Counted from the stretch's first letter, positions 36,159 through 47,609 are shown. The stretch: 64,000 nt of DNA from Mauremys mutica (GCF_020497125.1 NC_059072.1:56888697-56952696); one strand, 5' to 3'. Numbers and translations are program-made. The notes: generated by a model from the letters alone, not told the origin.

Positions 36159-36189
36159 TAACTTACAGTCTGTGTGCTTATTTCCACAG
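36155..36189 (+). promoter_or_regulatory. TMEM117: 3' splice site of the TMEM117 exon with predicted branch point
   Basis: The acceptor AG is at 36188-36189 behind a weak pyrimidine stretch (TTATTTCCAC). CCTAACT at 36157-36163 is an excellent branch-point match, placing the branch A at 36161, 28 nt before the exon. An AG at 36166-36167 is too close to that A to compete. The CC of the motif is the end of the Harbinger element and TAA is the flank. Branch-point use is inferred. Confidence 0.6.
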
Positions 36190-36289
36190 GGCATACATCA
36201 TAACAGACTTTATGGGCATCAGGAATGAAAGTTTTATGAAGGTTGCTGCAGTGGGGACTTGGATGGGAGACTTTGTCACAGCTTGGATG
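36190..36289 (+). CDS. TMEM117: Internal coding exon of transmembrane protein 117 (partial gene)
   Basis: A 100-bp exon follows an acceptor ending TTTCCACAG and precedes a donor GTAAGA. The first base completes a split codon (two bases lie in the previous exon) and then 33 codons stay open, ending in phase 0 after ATG. The peptide begins AYIITDFMGIRNESFM, continues KVAAVG and ends GTWMGDFVTAWM, which I recognise as the conserved segment of TMEM117. TMEM117 is a multi-pass membrane protein of roughly 500 residues with a reported link to ER-stress-associated mitochondrial cell death; its molecular activity is unclear. This exon is about 6-7% of the protein, near the start of its middle third, overlapping a membrane-proximal stretch. 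Neither neighbouring exon was found here, which fits the very long introns of this gene in vertebrates. A Harbinger transposon ends about 30 bp upstream. No frameshift or stop is present. Gene identity is from recognition of the peptide; splice sites and frame are seen directly. Confidence 0.88.
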
Positions 36290-36473
36290 GTAAGAAAATT
36301 AATACCACACTTTAAATGCAAAACACAAAAACTGTATAACTGTTGATTAAAGCAAAAAAATCCTGAACCCCTTGAAATCTGAACAATGTTTCAACTCAGA
36401 CAAGTACAAAGGTAACAATAGCAGGGTTTGGTAATGAATTGGGAATCCAAAGGAGAGCCCGTTAAAATGAATT
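36290..36473. other. Intron directly after the exon
   Basis: Donor GTAAGA, then unique AT-rich intron. Confidence 0.6.
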
Positions 36474-36548
36474 GGGGCCTAATTTTATTCTTCTGATGTC
36501 AGTGGGAGTTTTGTCATTGAATTCTATGGAAGCAGAATTGGGCCCCTT
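36474..36548. repeat. Short GGGGCC palindromic repeat
   Basis: GGGGCCTAATTTTATTC and GCAGAATTGGGCCCC are inverted ends around GATGTCAGTGGGAG. Small foldback fragment. Confidence 0.5.
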
Positions 36549-39500
36549 CTTTGCTTTGAAATAGCACCAAGATAACATAGTGGCAAAGTGAAAAAGCAAG
36601 TAACAGCACAGTCTCCATCTCTAGTGATAAGGAGAAAGCTGAAGAGGAAGAATTGACTAAGCAAACTGATTCTAAGAATGAAGCAGGAAAAGGAAGAGAA
36701 CCAATAATATGTCTAAGATACACTCAGATGTTGTCTGGAAAAAGCCATCTAAAAGGATATTACCAGTTTAAATTTGCCCCACATTTAGGTTTTTGTAAAA
36801 ATAAGCTTTTACAAACCTAAGACTAAATGTTTTCATGAAGCTACTTTAAATTCCAGTGAACCATTTTTAAAAAGCATGTTCCTTTGCCATGTTTGCAAAC
36901 CAAATGTGTTAGCAATGCATGAGGACGGGAAAGTGACAACTAACTACACAAAGTGAGTTTACTCATATATTTCTTTGTCTGAGATGCAAGAAATACACTT
37001 TTTAAAAACAGCACGAATAGTTTAAAGTAAATAAGATTTTTTTAAATTCTGTTGATTTAAATAATTGAAGGTTTTAATTTGAACATAGGCAAGATTTATT
37101 TTTAGAGAGATCTGATTCTGCCACCACTGATGTCAATGGTGTCTCTGCAGAGAGAAGTAGCAGCAACGATTTTAACTTTACAGAATCCATTGAAATTCAA
37201 TTGCCATTTTCTTTTTCAGGCAGTGTTACTTTCTCTAACCAGTCAATGGTGCCTCAGTTTGTGACCCCAAAAGGGTCAGCAGCGTTCAAGTTGCTTTTCC
37301 ATTAATGCAGGAAATACAGCTCTGAACATATTTCAGGAGAGTACAGACACATGGGGAGAAGGTGTCAGCATTTGACATGTCTTGTTATTAATCACTGCTA
37401 CCTGTGACATAAAGCATTGAAAACAAAGTACCAGAATAGAAAGAATCTTAGGGTATCTGTAAGAATTAGGAGCAAGCACTGCTGGTACTATTTCTTAGTC
37501 CTTGGGGAATCATCTGAGTTTCTCCCCATTTATCTTCTAACTTCCACATATTTGGAGCAGCATCAAGGATTTTTTTCAGCATATTGTACAGTAAGAGTCA
37601 GTGGCTTGTCCAAGACAAATTACCCTCTACGAAATGGTGGCCATGAAAACCAAGTACACATCAAATCATCCATCTGAACAGGTTTAGAATAAGAACATTG
37701 CACAGCTGATCTGTGGACTTGATGTTGACATTTAATGTGTCTTTCTATCAAACCAGTAATAAAACTCATGGCTGAGTCTGAACCTCATTAGCATGGTCCT
37801 TCTTTTATGGACTTCCACAGAGTTATGGAGCTATGCAAGGAAAGATGAGGCATGATCTAAACCAAAGGAGTGGGGTCATGTCTATTATAGATATGTTGCT
37901 CATGGTTCAAATGGTGGATTATGTGTTGGTCACAGTACATTAGGCAGTGTTCCAATTTGTCAGCTCTTTGCCCACCTCCTCCAAAGTATGTGTCACAAAG
38001 AAACATGCAGCACTGTGTATTATCACTTTAGTCATTGTATAAAACAGTTGACAAGTTAGGCTGCTATGCAAATGTCTGAGTTCAGAGGCCACTAGCATCC
38101 TGACTCTCTTTTCATATGGGAATCTGTCTTTCTCCCTGTAGCCCTCATTGCCAAGCATATTAAAAACACTTGGGAATGTTATGCATGTCAGCTCATTCTC
38201 TGCTTTCTTCCACTGTGATATGTTGAATTTGAAGGTGGATCACCATGAAAAGCAAAATGGTTTGTGGCTTCCCTTCAGTTTTTCACTGATTTCCACTAAA
38301 AGGGCTATTTGATTTTAGAGGCAACAAAGTGTTTCATTCCAAAAGAGGTGTGCTCTTGCACAGAGCTAATATGGGAACACTTACTTCTCTATAGAATTTC
38401 AACTTATTTTTTATTCACAAATAACAGCATTCCCTGGGGGAAATGATAGTTTTTCCAACCTTCTGAAATGTGCAAATTCTCACTTGCAAAAATCTGAATT
38501 CACATGGGCAAAGCCTTAAAGCAAAAATGAATAGTGAGACCACTGCTGCTGGGTCAGTCTATCACTCCACTTTGCTGCACACAATGTGGAAAGAGCAGAC
38601 TACAGCAATGGCAGCACTTCAGAGCAACTAGGCCTAACAGCATCAAGAAAGCACCAGTAGCAGTGTCAGCAGGAGGCAGACTGAGGTATGGTGGCAGGAA
38701 AAAGCCATGAACATGCTGCTGCATGAAAGTCTCCCCTAGAACTTGAATATTTATATGGAAAAATCCATCGCAGAATTCAGGAACCTCTCCTATTCTACCA
38801 TTAATCTCAGTGACCATTCCTGTCCACTCCTCTTGAAGCCATGGCAAATCATTTTAGCTATGAACAGGTGTGGTATCATGCTCTTCCAGCTATTTGGACT
38901 TGCTTAACAACTTTGTGAATGCTAATCACAGTACTGAGATATATTGACGTGGCACAAGTGATTTGTAGGTACTTTGTGTTCTGAGAAGTCCTCCAATACT
39001 GGCAGAGCAATAAAGAGGAAAAGAAGGACAGAAACATCCAGTTTTGTAGCAGGTTCTAATTTACTGTAACCATTATATTCTAATGTGCTTAAGAGGCTTC
39101 TTCAATAACTAAAAGTCAGCCATGTCTATACTATTAAGTATAAGATGAGAAAATGCAGATGGTATTCTCATTTTTTTGTACTGGAATCCTGTTGGAGTTC
39201 AGATCCCCATGCTCCGTTGAACTGGTGGCGGCAGACGTCAGCACTGATAATGTCAGAATGAGTTGTGGACTTTCATTTGCAAAATGAATAAGAAAAAATG
39301 CTATTCTAGCACGGGGCAAGACATTTCTTAGAAGTTGTCTTAGGATCCTAATATCAGAAAAATATTTGAAAGGGAGGAGTGTACTTTGGAAACATTGCGT
39401 GATTCATGTATGGAAATCAGAATTTACCTCCTAAACCCACTCCTTGTGGACATTGGATCACTCTGTGTCAGGGTCTGATTCAGCTCCAATTGAAGTCAAT

Positions 39501-39993
39501 GAGAATCTCTCATTAAGTTTAAAAGAGCTGGCTGAGCCCTAGGCATGCAAGCAGGGAGCATGGCAAAGAGCTGCTCTCCCTTTCTGCCCTGGCGTAGTGG
39601 CTGGCTATAGTTGTATTTCCTGAGGTCTGCCCGCAGTGTTAGATTCTCCAATTGGGTCTGGGAAGGGAGGGTTGCAGACAAGACACTGACTACCCCACCC
39701 TTCTGCACTTGTCCAGGTGTGAGATGAGCGGAATGTATGCTTCACTTTTGAAATGGTGGCAGAGCTTCTGCTCTGATGTGCCCAACCCATAACTCTCCAG
39801 AGACAGAAGCTCAATAGGTCAGAATACCTCCAGATAATCCTGTTGCAGTGCAGACTCTCTGCATCCCTTCCCTACAATATAGACTCAGGCCACTATATAA
39901 CCTCTGTATTTTTGGATGGAAGAATTTGTCTATCAATAACTGCTGAGTAGGTTGCTTAGCTCTGTGTTTCAACCTTGTTAGCAATATATTCCT
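36549..39993. other. Intron, unique sequence
   Basis: 3.4 kb without a recognised exon. A palindromic-group fragment (GTCTGATTCAGCTCC, TTGAAGTCAATGAGAA) lies near 39474-39512. A splice-like AG at 37218-37219 was rejected. Confidence 0.4.
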
Positions 39994-40016
39994 CACCCAC
40001 ACCCACACCCACACAC
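39994..40016. repeat. (ACCCAC)n simple repeat
   Basis: CACCCACACCCACACCCACAC tract. Confidence 0.75.
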
Positions 40017-41847
40017 TACTTGAATGTATGATGTGGTGTAGGTTCAAGTAATACAGCATGTATATTATATTTTAATAAACCAGTTGCTTAATTTAACCTT
40101 CTGATATATCAATAGTAGGTGTAAGCTTTGTTCAGATTGTTTTATCGGTTGCTCTTCTTTGTAGTAAGAGTAGCTTATTACTTATTGCCCCGAATTCAAT
40201 TTTTAAATAGTTCTGCATATCTCATTGGCAAGAATGTGTTTTATTTACAGTGTTGGAACACACTTACTTGTGTCCATTTTGTTATCATTGTGATTCCGAA
40301 AGACTGCATTTCGCCGAAGAAAGTGGGAGAACAAACTGTTAAAATGATATTTTTTCACAAAGCAGCTCTTGTGTCTATTAGAACAGAAGATTATTTTCAT
40401 CCTCATTTGTTCTCACACAAGCTTGCCTATCTTGACATGCTAGAGGAAAGAAGGACGTACGGCTACCACGCACTTATTAGTTTGCGCCACATCCTTGTTT
40501 TTCTTTTATCTGTTAATGTATATGTTTTGTTATGGTTTATTAAAACAAATTAGCAGAGGAGGAATTCCACTTGATGCTGCAAAAACTTTTCAGTTGCTGA
40601 AAATAGCCCGTGCTAAAATATACTACAGCCCAAATGGACAAAAATAAAATCATAAAATGGTTGAAAGAGAAATCTCCTTTACTGCAGGGCTGAATTTAAA
40701 CAGAATGCATTTTTGTATGCAAAAATAAAGTGCAACATATTCTATAGAAATAGTAAAATCCCTGAGATACTGTCTTTGTTCTCTAGCAGTAGGTTTTGGA
40801 CAGCCACAAATATTCACTCTAAAATTGTGTGTGAGTGAAAGAGTAATCCATCTGTCCACACATATGGTGAGAAAAGCAGATAAATTTGTTCTGCAGAGTA
40901 CTGCATATTGTCTCATTCACAAACAGTGAAAGAACTACCATTTTTGCTGCACCTTCCATGGCAGTTTGGTGTGTCGTGAACCCTGGAGTGACTGACATCA
41001 CCTCTAACTCATTATTCTGTCAAGGGTTGGGCATGACAATTCAGATTATGATCAGTGTCAATCTTTTTGATTGTTTCCCTTTCACTGACATATCAAATGA
41101 CAGAATAAAGCTGTAATTGAATTTGAAGTGGCATCTGAAAAACAGGATAGCTAACAACTCTGCTGTACTTCAGAGGTGGAAATGAAATTAAACTGTGAAG
41201 CATGAAATGGAAGGAGCGGAATGGATGATAGATGTTGCTAAACTCACTTAACCACACTGCACACAGATGTATCTAATGACCTCAGTAGAGGCAACGAGAT
41301 TCTGCCCATTCATAGAAGCACACATGGTGTCAAGTGCTCTCTCTCTCTCTCTCACTTCTTCCTTCCCCTTTTCCAGGGCTCAGTCCAGTTCCTGAGGGAT
41401 TTCTGATTAAAGAACAGGTTAATAGGCCGTCCTGCAGCTAACTCATACATTCCCCTGCAGCATTTATGTAGTAAAAGATCAAAACCCTAATCCAGCAAAG
41501 TTTTCTTGGGCCAGAAGGGGACTTAACCTCCCTTTAATCATCCAAAAGTACAGGGCCAGAAGATGCTAATGGGTTGAGAGGGGCCCTATAGTTATAAAAC
41601 TTACCTAGGACAGATGCAGATGAAAACAACTTTTCTTGATTGTTGGATCAAAGGCTGTTAAGACATATTTTTTCAGCATTAGTTTTCTAATTATCTTTGT
41701 GATCAAAGACTACCTAGACATGTTGTCCTCATGTATGTTGCTGTCCCTGATTCCTGGAGGTAGTTATTTGCCATGGAATTTATTCAGCACAGCAAGCTTC
41801 TCTGTAAGAAAATCGTGCACACGTTTGAAAATAACACAGGAATCTCT
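40017..41847. other. Intron with a 141-codon open frame of unknown meaning
   Basis: 40128-40553 on the + strand stays open for 141 codons (MFRLFYRLLFFVVRV.. start) in AT-rich DNA and keeps about nine CpGs. No domain recognised, no upstream splice or promoter context, and this length is near what chance gives in 64 kb. The rest is unique intron; a (CT)n run lies at 41338-41353. Confidence 0.35.
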
Positions 41848-42035
41848 ATACTGGAGCAGACCACTGGTCCATTATGTCTAGTATCCTGCCACCCTACCAT
41901 GGTCCATACTAGATGCTTCTGAACAAGGCTCACCTCCCTCCCCATGGTGCGTACCTAGACAGTTGTACAATGCTGTGCCTGGAGGTTATGGTGATTTCCT
42001 TCTGGACCCTGCAGTCATGACCCTAAAGCCAAATA
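41848..42035. repeat. Unclassified reptile repeat
   Basis: CTGGAGCAGACCACTGGTCC, AGTATCCTGCC, CTAGATGCTTCTG and TACAATGCTGTGCCTGG, TTATGGTGATTTCCTTCTGG, CCCTGCAGTCATGACC are the order of an abundant turtle repeat I recall but cannot class. Orientation unknown. Confidence 0.45.
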
Positions 42036-42045
42036 TTTGGATTAC

Positions 42046-42102
42046 CCTTATCTTAGACCTATCTACTTTAAGAATCTTAAAGTAGATAGGTCTAAGATAA
42101 GG
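42046..42102. repeat. Perfect 57-bp palindrome (28-bp arms)
   Basis: Arms 42046-42073 and 42075-42102 are exactly complementary around a single A. It starts CCTTATCTTAGACC and ends GGTCTAAGATAAGG. TACTTTAAGAATC recurs just downstream (42104-42116), and a second inverted pair TTATAGTCTA/TAGACTATAA (42119-42148) follows. No known repeat family explains it. Confidence 0.95.
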
Positions 42103-42149
42103 TTACTTTAAGAATCGTTATAGTCTAGGATTACCCTTAGACTATAAGA

Positions 42150-43495
42150 TATTTAGGCATGTTTGCCCAGATTCTGAACCCACTGAGGTCAATGTCAAGC
42201 TTCCTACTATCTTCAGTAGCTATAGGATCAGGTCTGCTGTTTTTCTATATCTTAATGAGGAGGACAATCTCTTTCAGCCTTTTCTTTGTGAAATAATGCC
42301 TAGACAGAAAAGGGAAAACATGACAAAAAAGATGTGTCCTGAGATCGTAAATTTTCCATTATAGCAGAATTCCTTTTCTTCCCCGATGGATTTTGCATTG
42401 GTGCTTTTGAGCCCTTTCTTCCTCCCACTTTTGATGATTAAAGAAGAAAACCACTGTGTGCTTCTTTAAACTAAAAAGGATGTGTCCATAAATATATTAT
42501 AAAGTTCTTTCTGGTCTTCATTTAAACAAATATTTGTCTCTATAGCACTAAATGTTCTCTTTTGACATACATTGTGGTGGTTTATTTTAATTAAATATGT
42601 TGGAAATTAAAAATATGTACCATCAAAAATAAATATAATAACAAAAATACAATAACCATCCAGCAATTCTACACGCAGAATTCCTTGCATGGCTGTTTCC
42701 AGCAATACTACACTCAGATGTGATGTGTTCTTCATGTACACTGTGAAGGCGTGGGCAACTGAGGGGATACAGAGGTGGCTCTGGAAATAGCCCATTAGCC
42801 ATCTGTACTTAGATCTCTTCAGAACAAGTTCGAGCTTCTGTTCTCTAACATGGAACACATCCTATCGAGAACAGTTGTCTGACTCTGTAACCTTTTACAT
42901 GACTTGAAGCAGGCACAAACCTTTTACATTGACAGAAAAATAAAAGATAATTTTCTTGCTAGTGCTGGAACTGAAGCCCTCGCCAACAGCCTCAAAAAAC
43001 CTGCCAAGATGCATAATGAGCAGACTTGTACCAAACTTGGAGCAGCAAGGCTGATATTATCATAAGAGAAGGATTCAATCGACCATGCAAATTGAGCTGA
43101 AGAACTGCAATGGACTAAATATATGATCAAATAAGACCCCCTGCATCTTCCAAAGGGAGAGATTAACAGCAGATGGCAGCGGCACACAGCAAAGTTTTTC
43201 TTTAATCCTAAATTCCTTCAGGGTTTGTAAAATGAGATATCTGAAACTCCGAGCAGGGGAAAGAGGAAATCAGGATGCTATGTGTACTGATAATGTACCA
43301 TCACATCACTCTTGACTCAGAAGATGATGCTCTTGCACAGTGGAAACTACACATTTGAAACTGATAGAGAAAGAGAGAGAACATATCTGGTCTTTAAATG
43401 TGTTATAATGAAGCTGGCTGGCTATGTACAACCGGGACTTCATTGTAAAGTCCGAAGAAACAGCTGGAAGCATCTTTGTCGATGCAAGTGCCTCA
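42150..43495. other. Intron, no recognised feature
   Basis: Unique-looking; no exon with a known peptide. Confidence 0.4.
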
Positions 43496-43973
43496 GCCCA
43501 AATCTACAAAGGTACCTGGGTGCCTAAATCCCAGCTTTAGGCTCTACTGCAATCCACAGAACTGATCCTCTGCCCCCTAACCCTGTAGGTGCTGAACCTT
43601 ACTTGGCACCTAAGTTTTCAGGATAAAATTTCCCTAGGCACCTATGTTTCTGCCTCTGGGCACGCACACTGCTGCCTCACTCTAGGAGTCTGGGCCCCTA
43701 TCTCCCTCCTAAGCCCCAGTGCGATCCACGAAACAGGAGAAGATTGGCAGAAGAGCATCTCTCTCACCTGTGGCCCCTGATCCAGTAGGTGAGCTCAGAG
43801 CACACTTAAGGGATCAGACTCCATTCAAAATCCAGATAGAGGTGGTGCTGCTGCTGTCCACCTTATAACCCTTAGCCCAGTGCTTAGAGCCCTCCCCTGG
43901 GATGTGGGAGAGCCAGGGTCAATCCTTCCTTTGCCTGAGGTAGAGAAGGGATTTAAATAGGGGGCTCCTAGCA

Positions 43974-44000
43974 CGTGTGTGTGTGTCGGGGGGGGGGAGG
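43974..44000. repeat. (GT)n/(G)n simple repeat
   Basis: CGTGTGTGTGTGTC followed by a run of G. Confidence 0.8.
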
Positions 44001-44627
44001 GAGTCTCTCAATCGCTACTAATGAAACCATTAAGCTTTCTATAAATAATTAAATAGCTGTTGGAGTAGAGGGGGCTGGATGCTGAGTTTCTCACTCCCCA
44101 GGTTCATTCCCTAACCACTAAGCTATAGAGCAAGCCTCAAGCTGTCTCTTTCACTGGCCCAAACACTCTTGATGTATTCACACACCGTGGAATGACTTCA
44201 CCGGAAGAGAGAGAGAGCGCACCATAGTAGACTAGCCCATAGCCCAGTGCTGGGGCACTCTCCTGAGAGTTAGAAAACCCCTGTTCAAATCCTTGCTCCC
44301 CATCTGTCAGACTCGGAATTCAACCTAGGTCTCATTCCTTCCCAGTGAGTGATCTAACCACTGGGCTAAAAAAAACTGATAAGGGTGCTGCTGCTGCTGC
44401 CCCCACCAGGTCATCCTCCAGGTGTGGAGGTGCCTAACTCACTCTCAACTTAGACACCTCAGTCACCTGACTCCAGGATAGGGGTTCCTGGCTGAGGATC
44501 ACAAGCAGAAACAGGTGCCTTCCTGCAGCCTGGATTTAAGTGCCAAGCTCTGCGAGAAGGGTGGGGCTGAGGGCACAACCTTCTGGTTAGCATCTCCCAT
44601 TGGCTAGCTTAGGTGGCTTCCCATCTA

Positions 44628-45500
44628 GGCCTTGGCTACACTTGAGAGTTACAGCGCTGTTGGTGGCTTTATAGCGCTGTAACTCACTCCCCGTCCACAC
44701 TGGCAAGGCACATACAGCACTGTATCTCAGTGGCTACAGTGCTGCTTGTACTCCACCTCCCCAAGAGGAATAAAGAGCATAGCGCTGCTGCTGCAGCGCT
44801 GGGGTGCCAGTGTAAACAGGGAATAATCTTAGTACGTTGTAACTAACCTCCGGAAGCTTCCCATAATCCTTTTAAGTGAAGGTCCCGCTCTTTGTTTTTT
44901 TGTGATGCCTCTCTTTGTTTTGTTGTGAACTCCGGGCTCCAGAGCTGCTTATCAAAAAAACAAACACAGCTACTGTTTGCTGTGAATGAGCAGAGGCAGG
45001 CAGGGGGTTCCCTTTGGAAGGCCCACAGCTAGTGTTTGCTTGAAGAGAGGGGGAGGGAGGAGGCTTGAGGAGACAAGCAGCGCGGCAGGCGGGAGGGAGG
45101 GGGCTGGTCCATTTCGGCAAGGCTGCTTATCTGGTCTGTAAAGAAAAAAACAGCTGCTGTTTGCTTTCAGTGAGTGAGAGAGGGGTGGGGGACGGGGTTG
45201 GAACTTGCAAGGCAGCTGCTGACACAGTGTCGGCTCCAAAAATCAACTCTCTCTCTGCCCCACGCTCCCTGTCACACTCCACCCCACCCCCCTCTTTTGA
45301 AAAGCACGTTGCAGCCACTTGAACACTGGGATAGCTGCCCATAATGCATTGCTCCCAATGCCGCTGCAGATGCTGCAAATGTGGCCACGACAGTGCGCGG
45401 GTAGCTGTCAGTGTGGACAGACTGCAGCGCTTCCCCTACACAGCTGTACGAAGACAGGTTTAACTCCCAGCGCTGTACAGCTGGAAGTGTAGCCATACCC
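44628..45500. mobile_element. Harbinger-like MITE, 873 bp, with 3-bp TSD CTA
   Basis: GGCCTTGGCTACACTTGAG and GGAAGTGTAGCCATACCC are inverted ends with CTA on both sides (44625-44627, 45501-45503). TACAGCGCTG boxes repeat near each end (44651-44700, 45424-45480). The GC-rich interior has purine-rich runs and is open in several frames on both strands, which is a composition effect. Nested in the foldback element. Confidence 0.75.
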
Positions 45501-45668
45501 CTAGTATGCTAGTTTCTGTAGATCACATTGTAAGGTGCCTGTCTCTCTCCATGCATTGTATAGGGAACCTGGGCACCTAACTCAGGCTTTGTGGATCCCA
45601 CATTGTTCCAGTGATTTTCTAGGTGCGCTCAGTATCGCAACACCTTAGTACCTTTTGGATCCAGGCTG

Positions 45669-46059
45669 TCCTTACCTCCTCCCACTTGTATGAAGGCTTA
45701 CGTCTTCACTCATTAACCTCTTCAGCTTACATATCAGCATGAAATCCTGCTCCCATGGAAATCAATGGCAAAAATCCCATTGATTTCAGTGGGGCAGGAT
45801 TTCACCCCAGTGCTGTGATTGTGGGGACAATGTGTTTAGACTGTATCTGAGGTGAGAAGGAAACTCTTTTTAAGTACCCAGGATATTACAGAGTAACACT
45901 GTAAACCATGCTGTCCTGTTACCCAACAGTATTTACACTAGAATTAGCTTAAACTGTAAAATAAAATCAGACTCAGAAACTGTGGTTAACAACTCCCAGC
46001 TCCAAGACCTAAGAACAAAGTATCTGGCATTACCATAAATCTATTCAGTACAGACATAG
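45669..46059. other. Intron with palindrome 45747-45815
   Basis: ATCCTGCTCCCATGGAAATC and GATTTCAGTGGGGCAGGAT are inverted around CCCATTG, a foldback-group fragment. The rest is unique. Confidence 0.5.
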
Positions 46060-46130
46060 GCCCTGATTCAGAAAAGCATTTAAGGACATGCTTACATCCA
46101 TCCCAGTGCAGACCTAATTTTCCTGTGCAG
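46060..46130. repeat. GGCCCTGATTCAG palindromic-group fragment
   Basis: TAGGCCCTGATTCAGAAAAGC with ATTTAAGGACATGC; right half lost. Diverged half copy. Confidence 0.5.
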
Positions 46131-47020
46131 TATTTAGATACTACAGGGTTGGGCTGTAATAGGGTGGCAGAGTTCTTCTGTTAACCCATCCAATTAGCAG
46201 CTGTTGGAAACCTGAAGCAAGCTGATGACATTCTGCTGTGGCAGGTGCAACTCATTAACTCCCCCTAGACTATAGGGGAGGTGAATGAGAGAGCCCAGGG
46301 CTAGGATGGAGAGGTCTCAGCAAAGAAGTTTTAAGAACAGCCAAGCTTAGGCTGATGTTCGTTGTCTGAGTCATCATTAAAGTCAAACCATAGGAAGAGT
46401 GTAAGATTTTTGGACACAAGCTCAAAGTCTGTGTGTTCTGCTGAAGAAAGTCTAGAGATTCATTATGTTCATATGGCTGATGTAGAAAAACTTTAGATAG
46501 TATGACAGATACTGCAACTCCATGCAGTAGCTTTGGGGAAACAGTGTATTAAGTTTTATGAATGGTTTATGTATTACTGTGGACCAGAGATTGCATGCAA
46601 CTCTGGGGGCAGAAGTGGTGGTGGTGTTACTCAGCTCCTCCAGGAATTAAAAATAATGGAGAGTGATTAAGGTGAGTCAGGCAGTAAACACCTCCAGACA
46701 GGTACCATTTCTCGGGAGGTTTGCATATACTGGTACAAACTGGGTATTCCAGAGACCAATAGGCAAAGAATGGGTTTTTGATGTAAAAAGGCTGGGTTTA
46801 AACTGACTCAGGGCAATCTTTCTGATCCAGCGACCAGACAGGAGCTTCTGTCCAAGGAAGGACCCAAATTTTGAGGAAGGGTTGGAAACACTTTGGCCTA
46901 CTCAGGTCACATAAAACTAATGGGTGACTCCTGATAGATTTAGTGTGTGTTTAAATGTGTCTTTTGTCTTTATTATGTTCTCTCTAATACTTTTGCCTGA
47001 AGAATGAATGTGCTTGCTTA
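46131..47020. other. Intron, possibly part of a decayed repeat
   Basis: The stretch 46670-46915 (GTCAGGCAGTAAACACCTCC, GATCCAGCGACCAGAC) together with 47380-47600 recalls turtle LTR-derived repeats split by the Harbinger at 47021. This is a weak impression only. Confidence 0.25.
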
Positions 47021-47313
47021 GGGCTTGTCTCCACTTACCAGGGGATTGACACACAGCTATTGATCCACTGGGGGTTGATTTAGTGGGTCTAGTGAAGACC
47101 CGATAAATCAATCACCGATCGCTCTCCCGTCAACTCCGGTACTTCACTGGAACGAGAAGCATAAGGTAAGTCGATGGAGAGTTTTTCCCATTGACCCAGT
47201 GCAGTGTAGGCACCGCACTAAGTCGACCTAAGGTATGTAGACTCCAGCTATGTTATTGACGTAGCTGGAGTTGCATAATTAGGTTGACTTAGCCCCATAG
47301 TGTAGACCTGCCC
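47021..47313. mobile_element. Harbinger-like MITE, 293 bp, TTA target repeat
   Basis: GGGCTTGTCTCCACTT and AGTGTAGACCTGCCC are inverted ends; perfect 3-bp TSD TTA at 47018-47020 and 47314-47316. The interior has TTGATTTAGTGGGTCTAGTG and AAGTCGACCTAAGG, typical of a turtle family. TTA targeting is the PIF/Harbinger hallmark. Confidence 0.9.
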
Positions 47314-47316
47314 TTA

Positions 47317-47607
47317 GAAAGCGCTGTGTAGTAGCTAGTAACTTCTGGCAACACACTGTTCATAGCCCTTGGAGAGAGAAAGCCATGCACAGGTGCTGGC
47401 CTGTAGGCACATTGGCTTGCTGGGGGTATCACAGTGTAAGAAGGGGCTGTACAGCCTTAAAATCTCCCAGTCAGAAGGGAGTGAGGGCCTGGGTCGCTGC
47501 CCAGAGACAGATGCTGGCTGGAGACTTGAGATCTGACTGGGCACTCCTAGAATGGACCATGGTGTGGGGGAGACAGTTGCCCTTAAACTGTGACAGATGG
47601 CTTGTGG
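47317..47607. other. Intron or decayed repeat
   Basis: Contains CTGGAGACTTGAGATCTGAC and GGGCACTCCTAG, which recall turtle LTR repeats; no TSD or domain. Confidence 0.3.
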
Positions 47608-47609
47608 TA

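Larger units (their letters stand above)
1..36189 (+). other. TMEM117: Upstream intron of TMEM117 (partial)
   Basis: All sequence before the exon is interpreted as one intron, since no other exon-like open segment with splice sites was found and the exon enters in mid-codon. It is filled with repeats listed separately. Its 5' end lies outside the window. Confidence 0.7.
43495..45668. mobile_element. Large GGTACCTGGGTGCC foldback element (host of a nested Harbinger)
   Basis: Left end ATCTACAAAGGTACCTGGGTGCCT and right end AACACCTTAGTACCTTTTGGATCC are imperfect inverted repeats. Inside are tRNA-like bits, e.g. TAGCCCAGTGCTGGGGC with CTGTTCAAATCC (44239-44300), and repeated CACTAAG/CCACTGGGCTAAA words. 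Its right half is split by the Harbinger at 44628-45500. Non-coding; class not certain. Boundaries approximate. Confidence 0.5.

Noticed and set aside
37200..37330. Exon-like TTTTCTTTTTCAG acceptor at 37207-37219
   Set aside because: Frame open only briefly, no matching donor in frame, peptide not TMEM117-like.
44236..44300. tRNA-like A/B box pair
   Set aside because: Inside a foldback repeat with no cloverleaf closure; treated as repeat body.
45065..45378. 85- and 83-codon frames as genes
   Set aside because: Within the Harbinger MITE interior; open on both strands through GC/purine richness.
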